DNA from: Rhizobium metallidurans
GTDB taxonomy: Bacteria > Pseudomonadota > Alphaproteobacteria > Rhizobiales > Rhizobiaceae
Assembly: GCF_014196505.1 (NCBI RefSeq)
Contig: NZ_JACIDW010000010.1
Location: 1-64,000, forward strand
DNA: 64,000 nt
Direction: 5' to 3'
The notes beneath the pieces are model-generated. The model did not search any database and was not told where the DNA came from. It saw only the letters and a program-made list of their open reading frames with translations. Made by a program: the position numbers and the translations under genes. Of this stretch, positions 25,901 through 34,895 are shown piece by piece (within the stretch, counting starts at the first letter, position 1; the number at the start of each line of letters is the position of its first letter).

Positions 25901-26812
25901 TCAGCGCTGCAGCAGCGCCATCCGTTCCTCGTCCTCGTCGCGCTGGCGCCCGCCGATCGCGGCGGCGACGCTGGCGATGAAGGCACCGACGAACAGCGAC
26001 AGCGCGCCGAACAGGGCAATGGCGGAAGCCGTCTTGCGGGCGTCATCCGCCGCTTTCTGCGCGGCCGTCTTCGCCTCGTTGATCCGCGTCAGCACGGCAT
26101 CGATCCGGGCCTTGGCATCGGCTTCGGACAGCCCGGTGCGCGAGGCGACCACCTGTTGGAGATAGGTCTGGTCGTCGGCGGAAAGCTTGCCGTCGACGAT
26201 ACCGTTCACCAGCACCCGCGACACCTCGGCGCTCACGGCTTCGTTGCTCTGGTTGGCGGGTGCGGCGGCCGGATTGGAGGGCCGCAGCAGCGCATCGGTG
26301 AAATAGACGGGCGAAAAGTCGCTCCTGTTGTCAGCCGCGCTTGCCGTCGCCGCCGCTCCGGCGGTTCCAGCGGCGCCCACCGCGCTTGCCGCTGCCTGCG
26401 TGCCCGCGCCCAGCACCGACGACAGCGTCGAGCCCAGCAAACCGGCGACGACGACGGTTGCCAACGCCCATGCGAGGAAGCCGTGCGCGGTGTCGCGGAA
26501 GAACACCTCATAGGTATGGACGCCCACCCACTTCGCGCGGAGCCGTCCGGTGAGATAGCCGCCGAGAGCCGCGGAAACCCACTGCACGACGATCAGCGAG
26601 ACGGCGGCGGTGGCGCCCAGCGTCGTCAGCGACGCGCTTTCACCGGACCATGGAGAGACCATCGTCAGCCCGAGGCCGGAGCCGACCAGAATGAATATGA
26701 GCGAGATGGCGGTCGCCGCCAGCGTGCCGGCGATGATCGGTCCCCAGCTTACGGCGGACGCCGACGATTCCAGCGGCGCGTCGGTCACGACGGTGGACGA
26801 GGCATAGGACAT
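25901..26812 (-). CDS. Membrane protein of unknown function
   Basis: 303 residues. Three or four hydrophobic segments at about 24-48, 60-85 and 112-135 are followed by an Ala-rich stretch. A soluble helical part (about 190-265: DGKLSADDQTYLQQVVASRTGLSEADAKARIDAVLTRI...) and a last helix at about 273-292 complete it. The helical region resembles those seen in rhizobial stress-linked envelope proteins. AGGAGG lies 5 bases before the ATG at 26812, so the GTG at 26818 was not used. It is preceded by a 25-codon gene and an EcfG-type promoter, which suggests general stress control. Confidence 0.75.
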   Translation of the reverse strand: MSYASSTVVTDAPLESSASAVSWGPIIAGTLAATAISLIFILVGSGLGLTMVSPWSGESASLTTLGATAAVSLIVVQWVSAALGGYLTGRLRAKWVGVHTYEVFFRDTAHGFLAWALATVVVAGLLGSTLSSVLGAGTQAAASAVGAAGTAGAAATASAADNRSDFSPVYFTDALLRPSNPAAAPANQSNEAVSAEVSRVLVNGIVDGKLSADDQTYLQQVVASRTGLSEADAKARIDAVLTRINEAKTAAQKAADDARKTASAIALFGALSLFVGAFIASVAAAIGGRQRDEDEERMALLQR

Positions 26813-26821
26813 CGCCACCTC

Positions 26822-26899
26822 CTAGCGCCAGAAGAGCAGGATAAGGATGATCAGCGGAATCGGAACGCCGAGAAACCAAAGCAAGATACCTCTACCCAT
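26822..26899 (-). CDS. 25-residue single-helix membrane microprotein
   Basis: A 25-codon frame encoding MGRGILLWFLGVPIPLIIL followed by ILLFWR. It is almost entirely one transmembrane helix with a proline-containing VPIP turn. CAGGAGGC lies 5 bases before the ATG, one of the best ribosome-binding sites in the window, and the stop is followed at once by the ribosome-binding site of the next gene. It is too short for most gene callers. Very short peptides of similar composition accompany stress membrane proteins in alphaproteobacteria. Function unknown. Confidence 0.7.
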   Translation of the reverse strand: MGRGILLWFLGVPIPLIILILLFWR

Positions 26900-26966
26900 C
26901 GTAGCCTCCTGTCAGCACGGCTGATTCATTGTTCTGATTGAGCCCGCGATGCGCGGGTGCTCTCAA

Positions 26967-26991
26967 AACCTTCAGCGGGGCTGATTGTTCC
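26967..26991 (-). promoter_or_regulatory. Candidate EcfG-type promoter of the microprotein operon
   Basis: On the minus strand GGAAC (26991-26987) is separated by 16 bases from GGTT (26970-26967). This differs from the EcfG consensus only at the first -10 base (G for C). It is 68 bases before the microprotein ATG. Confidence 0.55.
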
Positions 26992-27043
26992 TGAGGCGCT
27001 GGAAAATTGCGGTTTCCGTCGCGTCGGGACAGAGGCGCAGGAT

Positions 27044-27409
27044 TTAAAACGCCTGATAGTCCTTCACATCCACCCGCGTCACGCGTCCCTCTTCGTTGAA
27101 GGTAATCGTTTCCTCGCCCTCGCGCACCAGCGGCTTGCCGGTCTTGCTGTGGGTGGCGCGCACCGACCACACGGCGCGCCCGGCAAGGGGGCTGACGCGT
27201 TCGACCAGCGTGTTGAAGGCCGTCTGGTCGGGGTAGTCGTCGAAATACTTGCGGAACGCCGTCATGATCTCGTCGCGGCCCGAAAGACTGCCGACGCCGT
27301 TGGACACATAGGTCGCATCCTCGGCGAAATAGTCCTCGATCATCTTATAATCGAGCCTGTTGATCGCGTCGTGAAAGAGCGTGATTTCCTTGACTGGATC
27401 GAATGCCAT
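27044..27409 (-). CDS. NTF2-like / SnoaL-fold protein
   Basis: A 121-residue cone-fold protein. The sequence FDPVKEITLFHDAINRLDYKMIEDYFAEDATYVSNGVGSL is the usual first half of nuclear transport factor 2-like ketosteroid-isomerase relatives, and the strands around WSVRATHSKTGKPL complete the barrel. GAGGG lies upstream of the ATG at 27409; longer frames are antisense readings of the HAD gene region. It begins 2 bases after the HAD stop, last of a mutY-HAD-NTF2 operon. No reaction can be assigned. Confidence 0.82.
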   Translation of the reverse strand: MAFDPVKEITLFHDAINRLDYKMIEDYFAEDATYVSNGVGSLSGRDEIMTAFRKYFDDYPDQTAFNTLVERVSPLAGRAVWSVRATHSKTGKPLVREGEETITFNEEGRVTRVDVKDYQAF

Positions 27410-27411
27410 GG

Positions 27412-28020
27412 TCAGACCCTCACGCCACGTTCCAAGAGATCGGCGCGCAGCTGCTCGGCGCCGGTGAAGAGCACCGCGTCCCATCCCGCTTTCTTGGCGC
27501 CTTCGATGTTCGGCGCCGAATCGTCGATGAAGATCGTCGCCGCCGGGTTGAGGCCGAAGCTCTTGGTGTGCGCTTCGTAGATCGCGATGTCGGGCTTGAT
27601 CAGGCCGATGTCGCCGGAAACAGTGACCCCGCGCGGCTTGGTGAGGAAGGGAAAGCGCGCTTGCGCCTCGCGGAACGTGTCGGAGGCGAAGTTGGTCAGC
27701 ATCGTCACGTCGCGGCCCTCGACAATCAGCCCTTCCATGATCGCGACGCTGTCGTCGTAGGAATGCGACACCATCTCGTGCCAGTGCTTGCGGAAGGCGC
27801 GGATATGCGCCTCGCGGTCGGGATGCGTTTCGATCAAAAGCGCCTCGGCATCCGCCCATGTGCGGCCGCGGTCCTGCTCGATGTTCCAGTCGTGGGTGCA
27901 GACATTGTCGAAGAACCATTTGCGTTCTGCGGCATCCGGAATGATCCGGCTGAAGGGAATATCAGGGTCGTAATGGATAAGAACTTTTCCGATATCGAAA
28001 ACGATATGATCAATAGGCAT
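27412..28020 (-). CDS. HAD-IA family hydrolase
   Basis: A 202-residue haloacid dehalogenase-like protein. Motif I is unusual, FDIGKVLIHYD, with glycine at the place of the second aspartate. The same D-x-G form is seen in YihX/alpha-glucose-1-phosphatase-like proteins. Motif II is MLTNFAS near 105-111, the lysine is in LIKPDIAIYE, and motif IV is IFIDDSAPNIEGA. Probably a sugar-phosphate or small phosphate ester hydrolase. Its start codon follows the mutY stop with no gap. Confidence 0.85.
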   Translation of the reverse strand: MPIDHIVFDIGKVLIHYDPDIPFSRIIPDAAERKWFFDNVCTHDWNIEQDRGRTWADAEALLIETHPDREAHIRAFRKHWHEMVSHSYDDSVAIMEGLIVEGRDVTMLTNFASDTFREAQARFPFLTKPRGVTVSGDIGLIKPDIAIYEAHTKSFGLNPAATIFIDDSAPNIEGAKKAGWDAVLFTGAEQLRADLLERGVRV

Positions 28021-29118
28021 TTATCCGTCCTTGGACTGTTGAAACGCGCGTGGGATAGCGGCTGTGATCGCTTTTTTCATGACCGTCGGCAATGCCTGCG
28101 CGTCAAGATTTGTAACCGGCTCCCACCATCCGTCATCCCCGTTGATCCTGCCGGGGATCGCCACGCGCCAGATCGACAGCCTGAGCTCGAAATGGGTGAA
28201 GACATGGGTGACGGTGCCAGATGGCTGCCAGTCGGCCGCGAACGGGGCGGCGTCGGCCGAGGTCTCGCCGTCGATGCGCGCCGTCCAGCCCGTCGTCGGC
28301 ACCTCGGTCATGCCGCCAAGCAAACCGCTCTCGATCCTGCGCCGCAACAGCACTTCGCCATCTGATGTCACCGCCACGAAGGCGGCGCCGACGCGAACGG
28401 GCTTGGCCTTCTTGGCGGCCTTGACCGGGAAATGCTCGGGATCGTGCAGCGCCAGCGCCTCGCACGATCCGTTGAAGGGACAGAGCGCGCAGGCGGGCCG
28501 CTTCGGCGTACAGATCGTGGCGCCGAGATCCATCATCGCCTGGGCGAAATCGCCCGGCCGGTCGGATGGCGTCAGCAGCGCCACCTTCTGCTTCATTAGC
28601 GGCTTGGCTGCGGGCAACGGCGTCGAGATCGCATAAAGCCGCGAGATCACTCGCTCGATATTGCCGTCCATCACGGCAGCCTGCCGGTTGAACGCGATCG
28701 CGGCCACGGCAGCCGCCGTATAATCACCGATCCCGGGCAGCGCCCTCAGCCCGTCCTCGGTGTCGGGAAACACGCCTGAATGATCGTTCGCCACGGCCTC
28801 GGCGCATTTCTTCAGGTTGCGGGCACGGGCGTAATAGCCGAGCCCCGCCCAGGCGGCCATCACGTCCTCGCTAGGTGCTGCGGCAAGATCGCCAACCGTC
28901 GGCCAGCGCGCGAGGAATTTCAGGAAATAGGCTTTGACTGCTGGCACCGTCGTCTGCTGCAGCATCACTTCCGACAGCCACACATGATAGGGGTCGGCCT
29001 TGATCCCGCGCTTTGCCATCGGCGGCGAAACGCGCCAGGGCAGGTCGCGGTGATGGCGATCGTACCAGTCGAGGAGGGGCTTTGCTAAGGGCGCGGTGGT
29101 GGTCTTTAAGGTCATCAT
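28021..29118 (-). CDS. mutY: A/G-specific adenine DNA glycosylase
   Basis: A 365-residue repair glycosylase that removes adenine mispaired with 8-oxoguanine. Catalytic E50 is in SEVMLQQTT, the helix-hairpin-helix is LPGIGDYTAAAV (about 127-138) with D151 in VMDGN. The [4Fe-4S] cysteines C203, C210, C213 and C219 keep the C-x6-C-x2-C-x5-C spacing. A NUDIX-like 8-oxoG reading domain occupies about 240-360. It diverges from the DciA-like gene and leads an operon with the HAD and NTF2-like genes, as in other Rhizobiales. Confidence 0.96.
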   Translation of the reverse strand: MMTLKTTTAPLAKPLLDWYDRHHRDLPWRVSPPMAKRGIKADPYHVWLSEVMLQQTTVPAVKAYFLKFLARWPTVGDLAAAPSEDVMAAWAGLGYYARARNLKKCAEAVANDHSGVFPDTEDGLRALPGIGDYTAAAVAAIAFNRQAAVMDGNIERVISRLYAISTPLPAAKPLMKQKVALLTPSDRPGDFAQAMMDLGATICTPKRPACALCPFNGSCEALALHDPEHFPVKAAKKAKPVRVGAAFVAVTSDGEVLLRRRIESGLLGGMTEVPTTGWTARIDGETSADAAPFAADWQPSGTVTHVFTHFELRLSIWRVAIPGRINGDDGWWEPVTNLDAQALPTVMKKAITAAIPRAFQQSKDG

Positions 29119-29212
29119 TTGCCGTGCGGAGGGGAAGTGCCCTATACTTGGCGAAGCAACGCCCTCCGATCAAGGCGACGGCGCCCGATAGCGGCGGCAT
29201 CCGAAGGTTTCC

Positions 29213-29701
29213 ATGAGTTATCCACGCAAAGGTGAAAAACAGATCTCCGAACTGGCCAACGGCCTGATCGATCCCGTGCTCGCCAAGCGCGCCGGCATCA
29301 ATACGGCGCTGCTCGGCTCCTGGGACGAGATCGCCGGCGAGGATTTCGCCGATTGCACCCGCCCGGAAAAGATCGCCTGGGCGAGGGGCGGTGATGACGG
29401 CAGCTTCCGCCCCGGCGTTTTGACCATCGCCTGCGAGGGCGCTCGCGCCCTGTTTCTGACGCATGCGCAGGGCGAACTGATCCAGCGCATCAACAGCTTC
29501 TTCGGCTTCTCCGCCGTCCACCAGATCCGCATCGTCCAGAAGCCGGTCTCCCAAGCTTTCAAGCGCTCCCGCACGCCGCCGCCATTGAAAGGCGAGGCGG
29601 CCCGCCGCCTGGAGGGGATGATGGAGGGCATCGACAACGAGAAGCTGCGCGATGCGGTGAAGCGGCTGGGCACGGCGGTGTTGGGGAAGAAGGGGCGATA
29701 G
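29213..29701 (+). CDS. DUF721/DciA family protein
   Basis: A 162-residue DciA-like protein. Recognisable is LLGSWDEIAGEDFADCTRPEKIAW (about residues 34-57) followed by a beta-rich LTIACEGARALFLTHAQGELIQRIN and a basic tail. DciA loads or operates the replicative helicase DnaB in bacteria lacking DnaC. In alphaproteobacteria this DUF721 gene commonly lies between mutY and a DsbA-like gene before smc, as here. Family good; loader role inferred. Confidence 0.82.
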   Translation: MSYPRKGEKQISELANGLIDPVLAKRAGINTALLGSWDEIAGEDFADCTRPEKIAWARGGDDGSFRPGVLTIACEGARALFLTHAQGELIQRINSFFGFSAVHQIRIVQKPVSQAFKRSRTPPPLKGEAARRLEGMMEGIDNEKLRDAVKRLGTAVLGKKGR

Positions 29702-29730
29702 CGTGCCGTTGGCCATGGCTTCGCAATGTG

Positions 29731-29744
29731 CTATACATGTATAG
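29731..29744. promoter_or_regulatory. Palindromic operator of the RelBE module
   Basis: CTATACATGTATAG is a perfect 14-base palindrome ending 14 bases before the antitoxin ATG, just upstream of its AAGGAG. Ribbon-helix-helix antitoxins usually repress their own operon through such a site. Confidence 0.65.
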
Positions 29745-29758
29745 CAAGGAGAACGACG

Positions 29759-29983
29759 ATGCTTGCCATACGATTGCCGGCTGAAATCGAAGAGCGTCTT
29801 GATGAACTTGCCAAGCGCACGGGCCGCAGCAAGAGCTTCTACGCACGCGAAGCCATCCTTGAACACCTTGATGATCTGGAAGACTACTATCTGGCCGAGA
29901 AACGTCTTGAAGACTTTCGGCAAGGCAAAGCCGGCACGGTGTCATTGGCTGAGTTGATGGAACGCTATGGCGTGGAGGATTGA
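29759..29983 (+). CDS. Ribbon-helix-helix antitoxin, RelB type
   Basis: A 74-residue antitoxin with an N-terminal ribbon-helix-helix (MLAIRLPAEIEERLDELAKRTGRSKSFYAREAILEHL) for DNA binding and a C-terminal helix that would wrap the toxin. The start at 29759 follows AAGGAGA and fits the family; an upstream in-frame ATG at 29726 would overlap the palindromic operator. It overlaps the toxin gene by 17 bases. The two together form a type II toxin-antitoxin module. Confidence 0.88.
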   Translation: MLAIRLPAEIEERLDELAKRTGRSKSFYAREAILEHLDDLEDYYLAEKRLEDFRQGKAGTVSLAELMERYGVED

Positions 29984-30236
29984 TTTCGACGAACGCGCTG
30001 AGCGCGAACTCGATAAGATCGGCCATGTTGCAGCCCAGCGAATTATACGTTTCCTCAATCAGCGCGTTGCAAAGCTGGACGACCCGCGGTCGATCGGCGA
30101 AGCCCTCAAGGGACCGGAGCTTGGCGCGTTCTGGAAATATCGCGTGGGAGATTACCGGATTATCGCCAGTATCGAGGACAACGTGCTTCGAATTTTAGTT
30201 GTTCGTGTGGGCAACCGGCGTGACGTCTATCGGTGA
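29967..30236 (+). CDS. RelE/ParE family toxin
   Basis: An 89-residue RelE-fold toxin. Typical parts are FDERAERELDKIGHVAAQRI, then LKGPELGAFWKYRVGDYRII and VVRVGNRRDVYR at the C-terminus, with basic residues on the active surface. RelE proteins cut mRNA in the ribosome; ParE relatives inhibit gyrase. The sequence alone favours RelE. The frame is intact and begins inside the antitoxin gene, so the ratio is set by coupling. Confidence 0.88.
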   Translation: MAWRIDFDERAERELDKIGHVAAQRIIRFLNQRVAKLDDPRSIGEALKGPELGAFWKYRVGDYRIIASIEDNVLRILVVRVGNRRDVYR

Positions 30237-30379
30237 TTACGACGTTGCAACCCGCAATAACGCCCCTTGGTCCCACCAAGGTCACAATTGTTTGAAGAAA
30301 CTCCCCCATGCGTGCCTTGTTTGCGGCCGCGCGCCGTTATATCGCACTCACAGCCGCTACTCTCATTTATGAGGAAATT

Positions 30380-31072
30380 ATGCAGATGTCCGAAATGCAA
30401 CTGACCAAGCGCCAGCTTCTGGGCGGCGTCGCTGTCGCGACCGCCAGCCTGGCGGTCTTCAGCAGCGCCAATGCGGCTGTGGAAATTCCGAAGCCGGACG
30501 GCGATGTCGACATGGCCGCCGTGCTGAAGCCGGGCTCGCTGCCGGAAATGGTGATCGGCAAGGACGATGCCAAGGTCACTATCGTCGAATACATGTCGAT
30601 GACCTGCCCGCACTGCGCCAACTTCCACAACAAGACCTTCGACGAGATCAAGAAGAAGTACGTGGACACCGGCAAGGCCCGTTTCATCATCCGCGAATTC
30701 CCCTTCGATCCGCGTTCCGCGGCCGCCTTCATGCTGGCCCGCTGCAATCCGTCCAAGCCGGAAGACATGAGCACGGCCGACCAGTATTTCCCGATGGTCT
30801 CGATGCTCTTCAAGCAGCAGCAGACCTGGGTCGCCGCCCAAGATGGTCGCGCCGCTCTGCTCCAGATGTCGAAACTCGCTGGATTTAGTGAGGATAGCTT
30901 CACGAAGTGCTTGACGAACCAGAAGCTGCTGGATGAAGTGAACGCGACGCGGGAACGGGGTTCCAAGGAATTCGGCGTCAACGCCACGCCGACTTTCCTC
31001 ATCAACGGGAAGCGCTACTCTGGAGACATGTCGGTTGACATCATGTCGGCCCTTATCGACAGCATGCTTTAA
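30380..31072 (+). CDS. DsbA family thioredoxin-fold periplasmic protein
   Basis: 230 residues. A signal region (TKRQLLGGVAVATASLAVFSSANA, about 9-32) precedes a thioredoxin fold with an inserted helical domain. The active site is C76-P-H-C79 (MTCPHCANFH) and the cis-proline is in NATPTFLING near 200. It should oxidise or shuffle disulfides in the periplasm, closest to the DsbA/BdbD-like group of alphaproteobacteria. The start at 30380 was chosen for GAGG 5 bases upstream; 30386 is also possible. A strong terminator follows. Confidence 0.88.
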   Translation: MQMSEMQLTKRQLLGGVAVATASLAVFSSANAAVEIPKPDGDVDMAAVLKPGSLPEMVIGKDDAKVTIVEYMSMTCPHCANFHNKTFDEIKKKYVDTGKARFIIREFPFDPRSAAAFMLARCNPSKPEDMSTADQYFPMVSMLFKQQQTWVAAQDGRAALLQMSKLAGFSEDSFTKCLTNQKLLDEVNATRERGSKEFGVNATPTFLINGKRYSGDMSVDIMSALIDSML

Positions 31073-31091
31073 GCTGAGCCGTTTCCACCGG

Positions 31092-31126
31092 ACGGGCGAC
31101 GGCGGAAGCCGTGCGCCCGTTTTTTC
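31092..31126 (+). terminator. Intrinsic terminator after the DsbA-like gene
   Basis: ACGGGCGACGGC and GCCGTGCGCCCGT form a long stem with a GGAA tetraloop, followed directly by TTTTTTCG. It lies 20 bases after the stop at 31072, so smc must have its own promoter. Confidence 0.9.
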
Positions 31127-31134
31127 GTTGCTTT

Positions 31135-31189
31135 TCCCTTCTCCCCATCGGGGAGAAGGTGGCCCGAAGGGTCGGATGAGGGGGCTTCG
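31135..31189. repeat. Half copy of REP family A upstream of smc
   Basis: TCCCTTCTCCCC/GGGGAGAAGG hairpin followed by ggcccgaagggtcggatgag and ggggg. It sits between the DsbA-like gene terminator and the smc start, ending 18 bases before the smc ATG, so it lies in the smc leader or promoter. Confidence 0.75.
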
Positions 31190-31207
31190 CGCTCCGAGGC
31201 CCACCGC

Positions 31208-34200
31208 ATGAAATTCAACAAACTTCGCCTCGTCGGCTTCAAATCCTTCGTCGAGCCCGCTGAATTCGTCATCGAGCGTGGCCTGACCGGTGTCGTCGGG
31301 CCGAATGGCTGCGGCAAGTCCAATCTTGTCGAGGCGCTGCGCTGGGTGATGGGCGAGAACTCGTACAAGAACATGCGCGCCTCGGGCATGGACGACGTGA
31401 TCTTTTCCGGCTCCGGCAATCGTCCCGCCCGCAACACCGCCGAGGTGGCGCTTTATCTCGACAATGCCGACCGCACGGCACCTGCCGGCTTCAACGATAG
31501 CGACGAGATCCAGGTCACGCGCCGCATCGAACGCGAGCAGGGCTCGGTCTACCGCATCAACGGCAAGGAAAGCCGCGCCAAGGACGTGCAGCTGCTCTTC
31601 GCCGACGCCTCCACCGGCGCCCGTTCGCCGTCGATGGTCGGGCAGGGGCGTATCGGCGAGCTGATCTCGGCCAAGCCGCAGGCCCGCCGCCAGTTGCTCG
31701 AAGAGGCCGCCGGCATTTCCGGCCTGCATTCGCGCCGTCATGAGGCGGAACTGCGCCTGCGCGCCGCCGAAAGCAATCTCGAGCGTCTCGACGACGTGAC
31801 GTCGCAGCTCGAAAGCCAGATCGAGAGCCTGAAGCGTCAGGCCCGTCAGGCCAATCGCTTCAAGTCGCTCTCCGCCGATATCCGCGCCCGCGAGGCCATG
31901 CTCCTGCATATCCGCTGGGTGCAGGCCAAGGAGGCTGAAGCCGAGGCGGACAGCGCGCTCAACCAGGCGACATCCATCGTCGCCGAAAAGGCGCAGATGC
32001 AGATGGAAGCCGCCAAGTCGCAAGGCATATCGAGCCTCAAGCTGCCTGAACTGCGCGAGGGCGAAGCCCGCGCGGCGGCCGCCTTGCAGCGCCTGCAGAT
32101 CGCCAAGACGCAGCTGGAAGAAGATGCCAACCGCATCCTGCGCCGTCGCGACGAGCTCACCCGCCGCCTGGCGCAGCTCTCGGAAGACATCCGGCGCGAG
32201 GAACGGCTGGTCGCCGACAACGCCGAGATTCTCCAGCGTCTCGACGCCGAGGAAGCCGAGATCAGCGAGATCCTCGCCGATTCCGGCCGTTACGCGGAAG
32301 AGACCCGCGAGGCCTTCGAGGAAGCCGCCGCCAGGCTTGCCGACAGCGAGCGCATCTTCGCTGGCCTGACATTGGAACGCGCCGAGGCCGCCGCCGGCCG
32401 CAACCAGCTCGAACGCGCCATCCGCGATCTCGCAGACCGCAAGATGCGCCTCGAACGCCAGATGGACGAGGCCAATCGCGAGCTGTCAGGTATCGGCGAG
32501 CGTATCGCGACGCTGCCCGATCCCGACGAGAAGCGCATGGTCGTCGAAGCCGGCGAAAGCGCCGTCGCCGAGGCCGAGGCTGCTATCCAGGCGGTCGAGC
32601 AGGCGCTCGCCGCTGCCCGCCAGACGGAAGCGATGTCGCGCGCGCCGGTCGATCAGGCCCGCGCCCAGCTGAATGCCATCGAGACCGAAGCGCGCACCAT
32701 TTCCCGCATGCTGGCATCCGGCGCCACCGCCGGCGAATTCGCGCCTGTCGCCGATGATCTGAAGGTCGACCGCGGTTTCGAGACCGCCGTGGGCGCTGCC
32801 CTTGGCGACGATCTCGAATCCCCGCTCGACCCGAAGGCGCCCGCCCACTGGTCGGAAAACGGCGATGGCGCCGCCGATCCGGCGCTGCCACCGGGCGTCA
32901 CCCCGCTGATCACGCATGTCCGCGCCCCCGCGGCACTTGCCCGCCGCCTCAGGCAGATCGGTCTCGTCTCCGACGCGGATGCCGAAGGCCTGATGGCGAG
33001 CCTCAGGCCTGGCCAGCGCCTCGTCACCCGCGATGGCGCCGTCTACCGCTGGGATGGCCACGTCACCGGCGCCGACGCCCCAAGTGCCGCGGCACTCCGT
33101 CTCGCCCAGAAGAACCGTCTCTCCGAGCTCGAAGGCGAAGCATCCATCGCCCGCGACGTGCTCACTGAAGCCGAGGAGCAGCTGGCGATCGCGGCCGAAG
33201 CCATCTCGGGCGAGGAACATCGCCTGGCCGATGCCCGCGATACCGCGCGCATGTCCGCACGCCAGCTGGCGGAAGCGCGCGAGGCCTTGGCCGCTGCCGA
33301 GCGTGCCTCGGGCGATCTCATCCGCCGCCGCGATGTCATCGCCGAAGCCGTGAGCCAGCTGCGGAGCCAGCTTGAAGACATCGCCATCCAGGAAGAAAAC
33401 GCCCGCATCGAGCTCGACGACGCGCCGGATCTCTCCGCGCTCGACGAACGCCTGCGGCTGCAGCAGGCCGACGTGGCGACCGATCGCGGCGCCCTTGCCG
33501 AAGCCCGTGCGCGACACGAGAGCCTGAACCGCGAAAACGACGCCCGCCAGCGCCGCATCGTCGCCATCGGCCAGGAGCGCGAGACCTGGCGCCAGCGCGC
33601 GGCGAGCGCGCAGGACCACATCGCGACGCTGCGCGACCGCGAGGAGGAAGCGCGCGAGGAAGCGGCCGATCTCGAAATGGCGCCCGACGAATTCGACGAC
33701 AAGCGCCGTGGGCTGTTGAACGAACTGCAGAAGGCCGACGACAGCAGACGCGCCGCCGCCGATCTGTTGGCTGAGGCCGAGCTGGCGCAGCGCGATGTCG
33801 ATCACAAGGCGGCGATTGCGCTCTCCGAGCTTGCCGAAAGCCGCGAGCGTCGCGGCCGCGCCGAGGAGCGCCTGGTCTCGGCCCGCGAAAAGCGCGTGGA
33901 GACAGAGGCGCGCATCCGCGAGGCGTTGAACGTCGCGCCCCACGAAGCCTTCCTGCTGGCCGGTCTCGACGCCATGCAGGCGATGCCTGATTTGCGCGAG
34001 GTCGAGCGCGAGCTGGAGCGGCTGAAGATGGAGCGCGAACGGCTCGGCGCCGTCAACCTGCGCGCCGAGGAAGAGCAGAAGGAACTGAGCGACCGGCTGG
34101 CGGCGCTGATCAAGGAGCGCGACGACGTCATCGACGCCATCCGCAAGCTGCGCGGCGCCATCCAGAGCCTGAACCGCGAGGGTCGCGAGCGCCTGATCGC

Positions 34201-34669
34201 CGCCTTCGATGTGGTCAACACCCAGTTCCAGCGCCTCTTTACCCACCTGTTCGGTGGCGGCACGGCCGAGCTGCAGCTGATCGAATCCGACGATCCGTTG
34301 GAAGCCGGCCTCGAAATCCTCGCCCGCCCGCCGGGCAAGAAGCCGCAGACCATGACGCTTCTGTCGGGCGGCGAGCAGGCGCTGACGGCGATGGCGCTGA
34401 TCTTCGCGGTGTTTCTCACCAACCCGGCGCCGATCTGCGTGCTCGACGAAGTGGACGCGCCGCTCGACGATCACAACGTCGAGCGCTACTGCAACCTGAT
34501 GGACGAGATGGCGGCTTCGACGGAGACGCGCTTCGTCATCATCACCCACAATCCGATCACCATGGCCCGCATGAACCGCCTTTTCGGCGTGACGATGGCG
34601 GAGCAGGGCGTGTCGCAGCTGGTTTCGGTCGACCTGCAAACCGCTGAACAATTGCGCGAGATCGCCTGA
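31208..34669 (+). CDS. smc: Chromosome segregation protein SMC
   Basis: A 1153-residue condensin subunit. The N-terminal ATPase half has Walker A GPNGCGKSN at residues 31-39 and MGENSYKNMRASGMDD near 50-65. Long coiled coils flank a hinge at about 500-640. The C-terminal half has the ABC signature LLSGGEQALTAMALIF and Walker B ICVLDEVDAPLDD. It works with ScpA and ScpB to organise and separate the chromosome. Length fits the alphaproteobacterial form. A palindromic repeat lies just before the start and no clear ribosome-binding site is seen. Confidence 0.97.
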   Translation: MKFNKLRLVGFKSFVEPAEFVIERGLTGVVGPNGCGKSNLVEALRWVMGENSYKNMRASGMDDVIFSGSGNRPARNTAEVALYLDNADRTAPAGFNDSDEIQVTRRIEREQGSVYRINGKESRAKDVQLLFADASTGARSPSMVGQGRIGELISAKPQARRQLLEEAAGISGLHSRRHEAELRLRAAESNLERLDDVTSQLESQIESLKRQARQANRFKSLSADIRAREAMLLHIRWVQAKEAEAEADSALNQATSIVAEKAQMQMEAAKSQGISSLKLPELREGEARAAAALQRLQIAKTQLEEDANRILRRRDELTRRLAQLSEDIRREERLVADNAEILQRLDAEEAEISEILADSGRYAEETREAFEEAAARLADSERIFAGLTLERAEAAAGRNQLERAIRDLADRKMRLERQMDEANRELSGIGERIATLPDPDEKRMVVEAGESAVAEAEAAIQAVEQALAAARQTEAMSRAPVDQARAQLNAIETEARTISRMLASGATAGEFAPVADDLKVDRGFETAVGAALGDDLESPLDPKAPAHWSENGDGAADPALPPGVTPLITHVRAPAALARRLRQIGLVSDADAEGLMASLRPGQRLVTRDGAVYRWDGHVTGADAPSAAALRLAQKNRLSELEGEASIARDVLTEAEEQLAIAAEAISGEEHRLADARDTARMSARQLAEAREALAAAERASGDLIRRRDVIAEAVSQLRSQLEDIAIQEENARIELDDAPDLSALDERLRLQQADVATDRGALAEARARHESLNRENDARQRRIVAIGQERETWRQRAASAQDHIATLRDREEEAREEAADLEMAPDEFDDKRRGLLNELQKADDSRRAAADLLAEAELAQRDVDHKAAIALSELAESRERRGRAEERLVSAREKRVETEARIREALNVAPHEAFLLAGLDAMQAMPDLREVERELERLKMERERLGAVNLRAEEEQKELSDRLAALIKERDDVIDAIRKLRGAIQSLNREGRERLIAAFDVVNTQFQRLFTHLFGGGTAELQLIESDDPLEAGLEILARPPGKKPQTMTLLSGGEQALTAMALIFAVFLTNPAPICVLDEVDAPLDDHNVERYCNLMDEMAASTETRFVIITHNPITMARMNRLFGVTMAEQGVSQLVSVDLQTAEQLREIA

Positions 34670-34895
34670 GGTCAAGGCGAAACACCCAAAAAAAGTCGCC
34701 TCTGAGTAGGCTTCTCACCCAATAAGGTGATGCGTTTTTACTCATCCTGCATTAGAAGAAACTGTATGTGCGGTCCGAGAGGATCGCGCCACCGGTTTTG
34801 CGTACAGATTGCCGTGCGCATGTGGTGAGGCTTCCTCCTCGTCGTGTCGGCATGCTGAACCCCCCGTCCGGTTTTCCTGGCTGGACGGAAATAAG

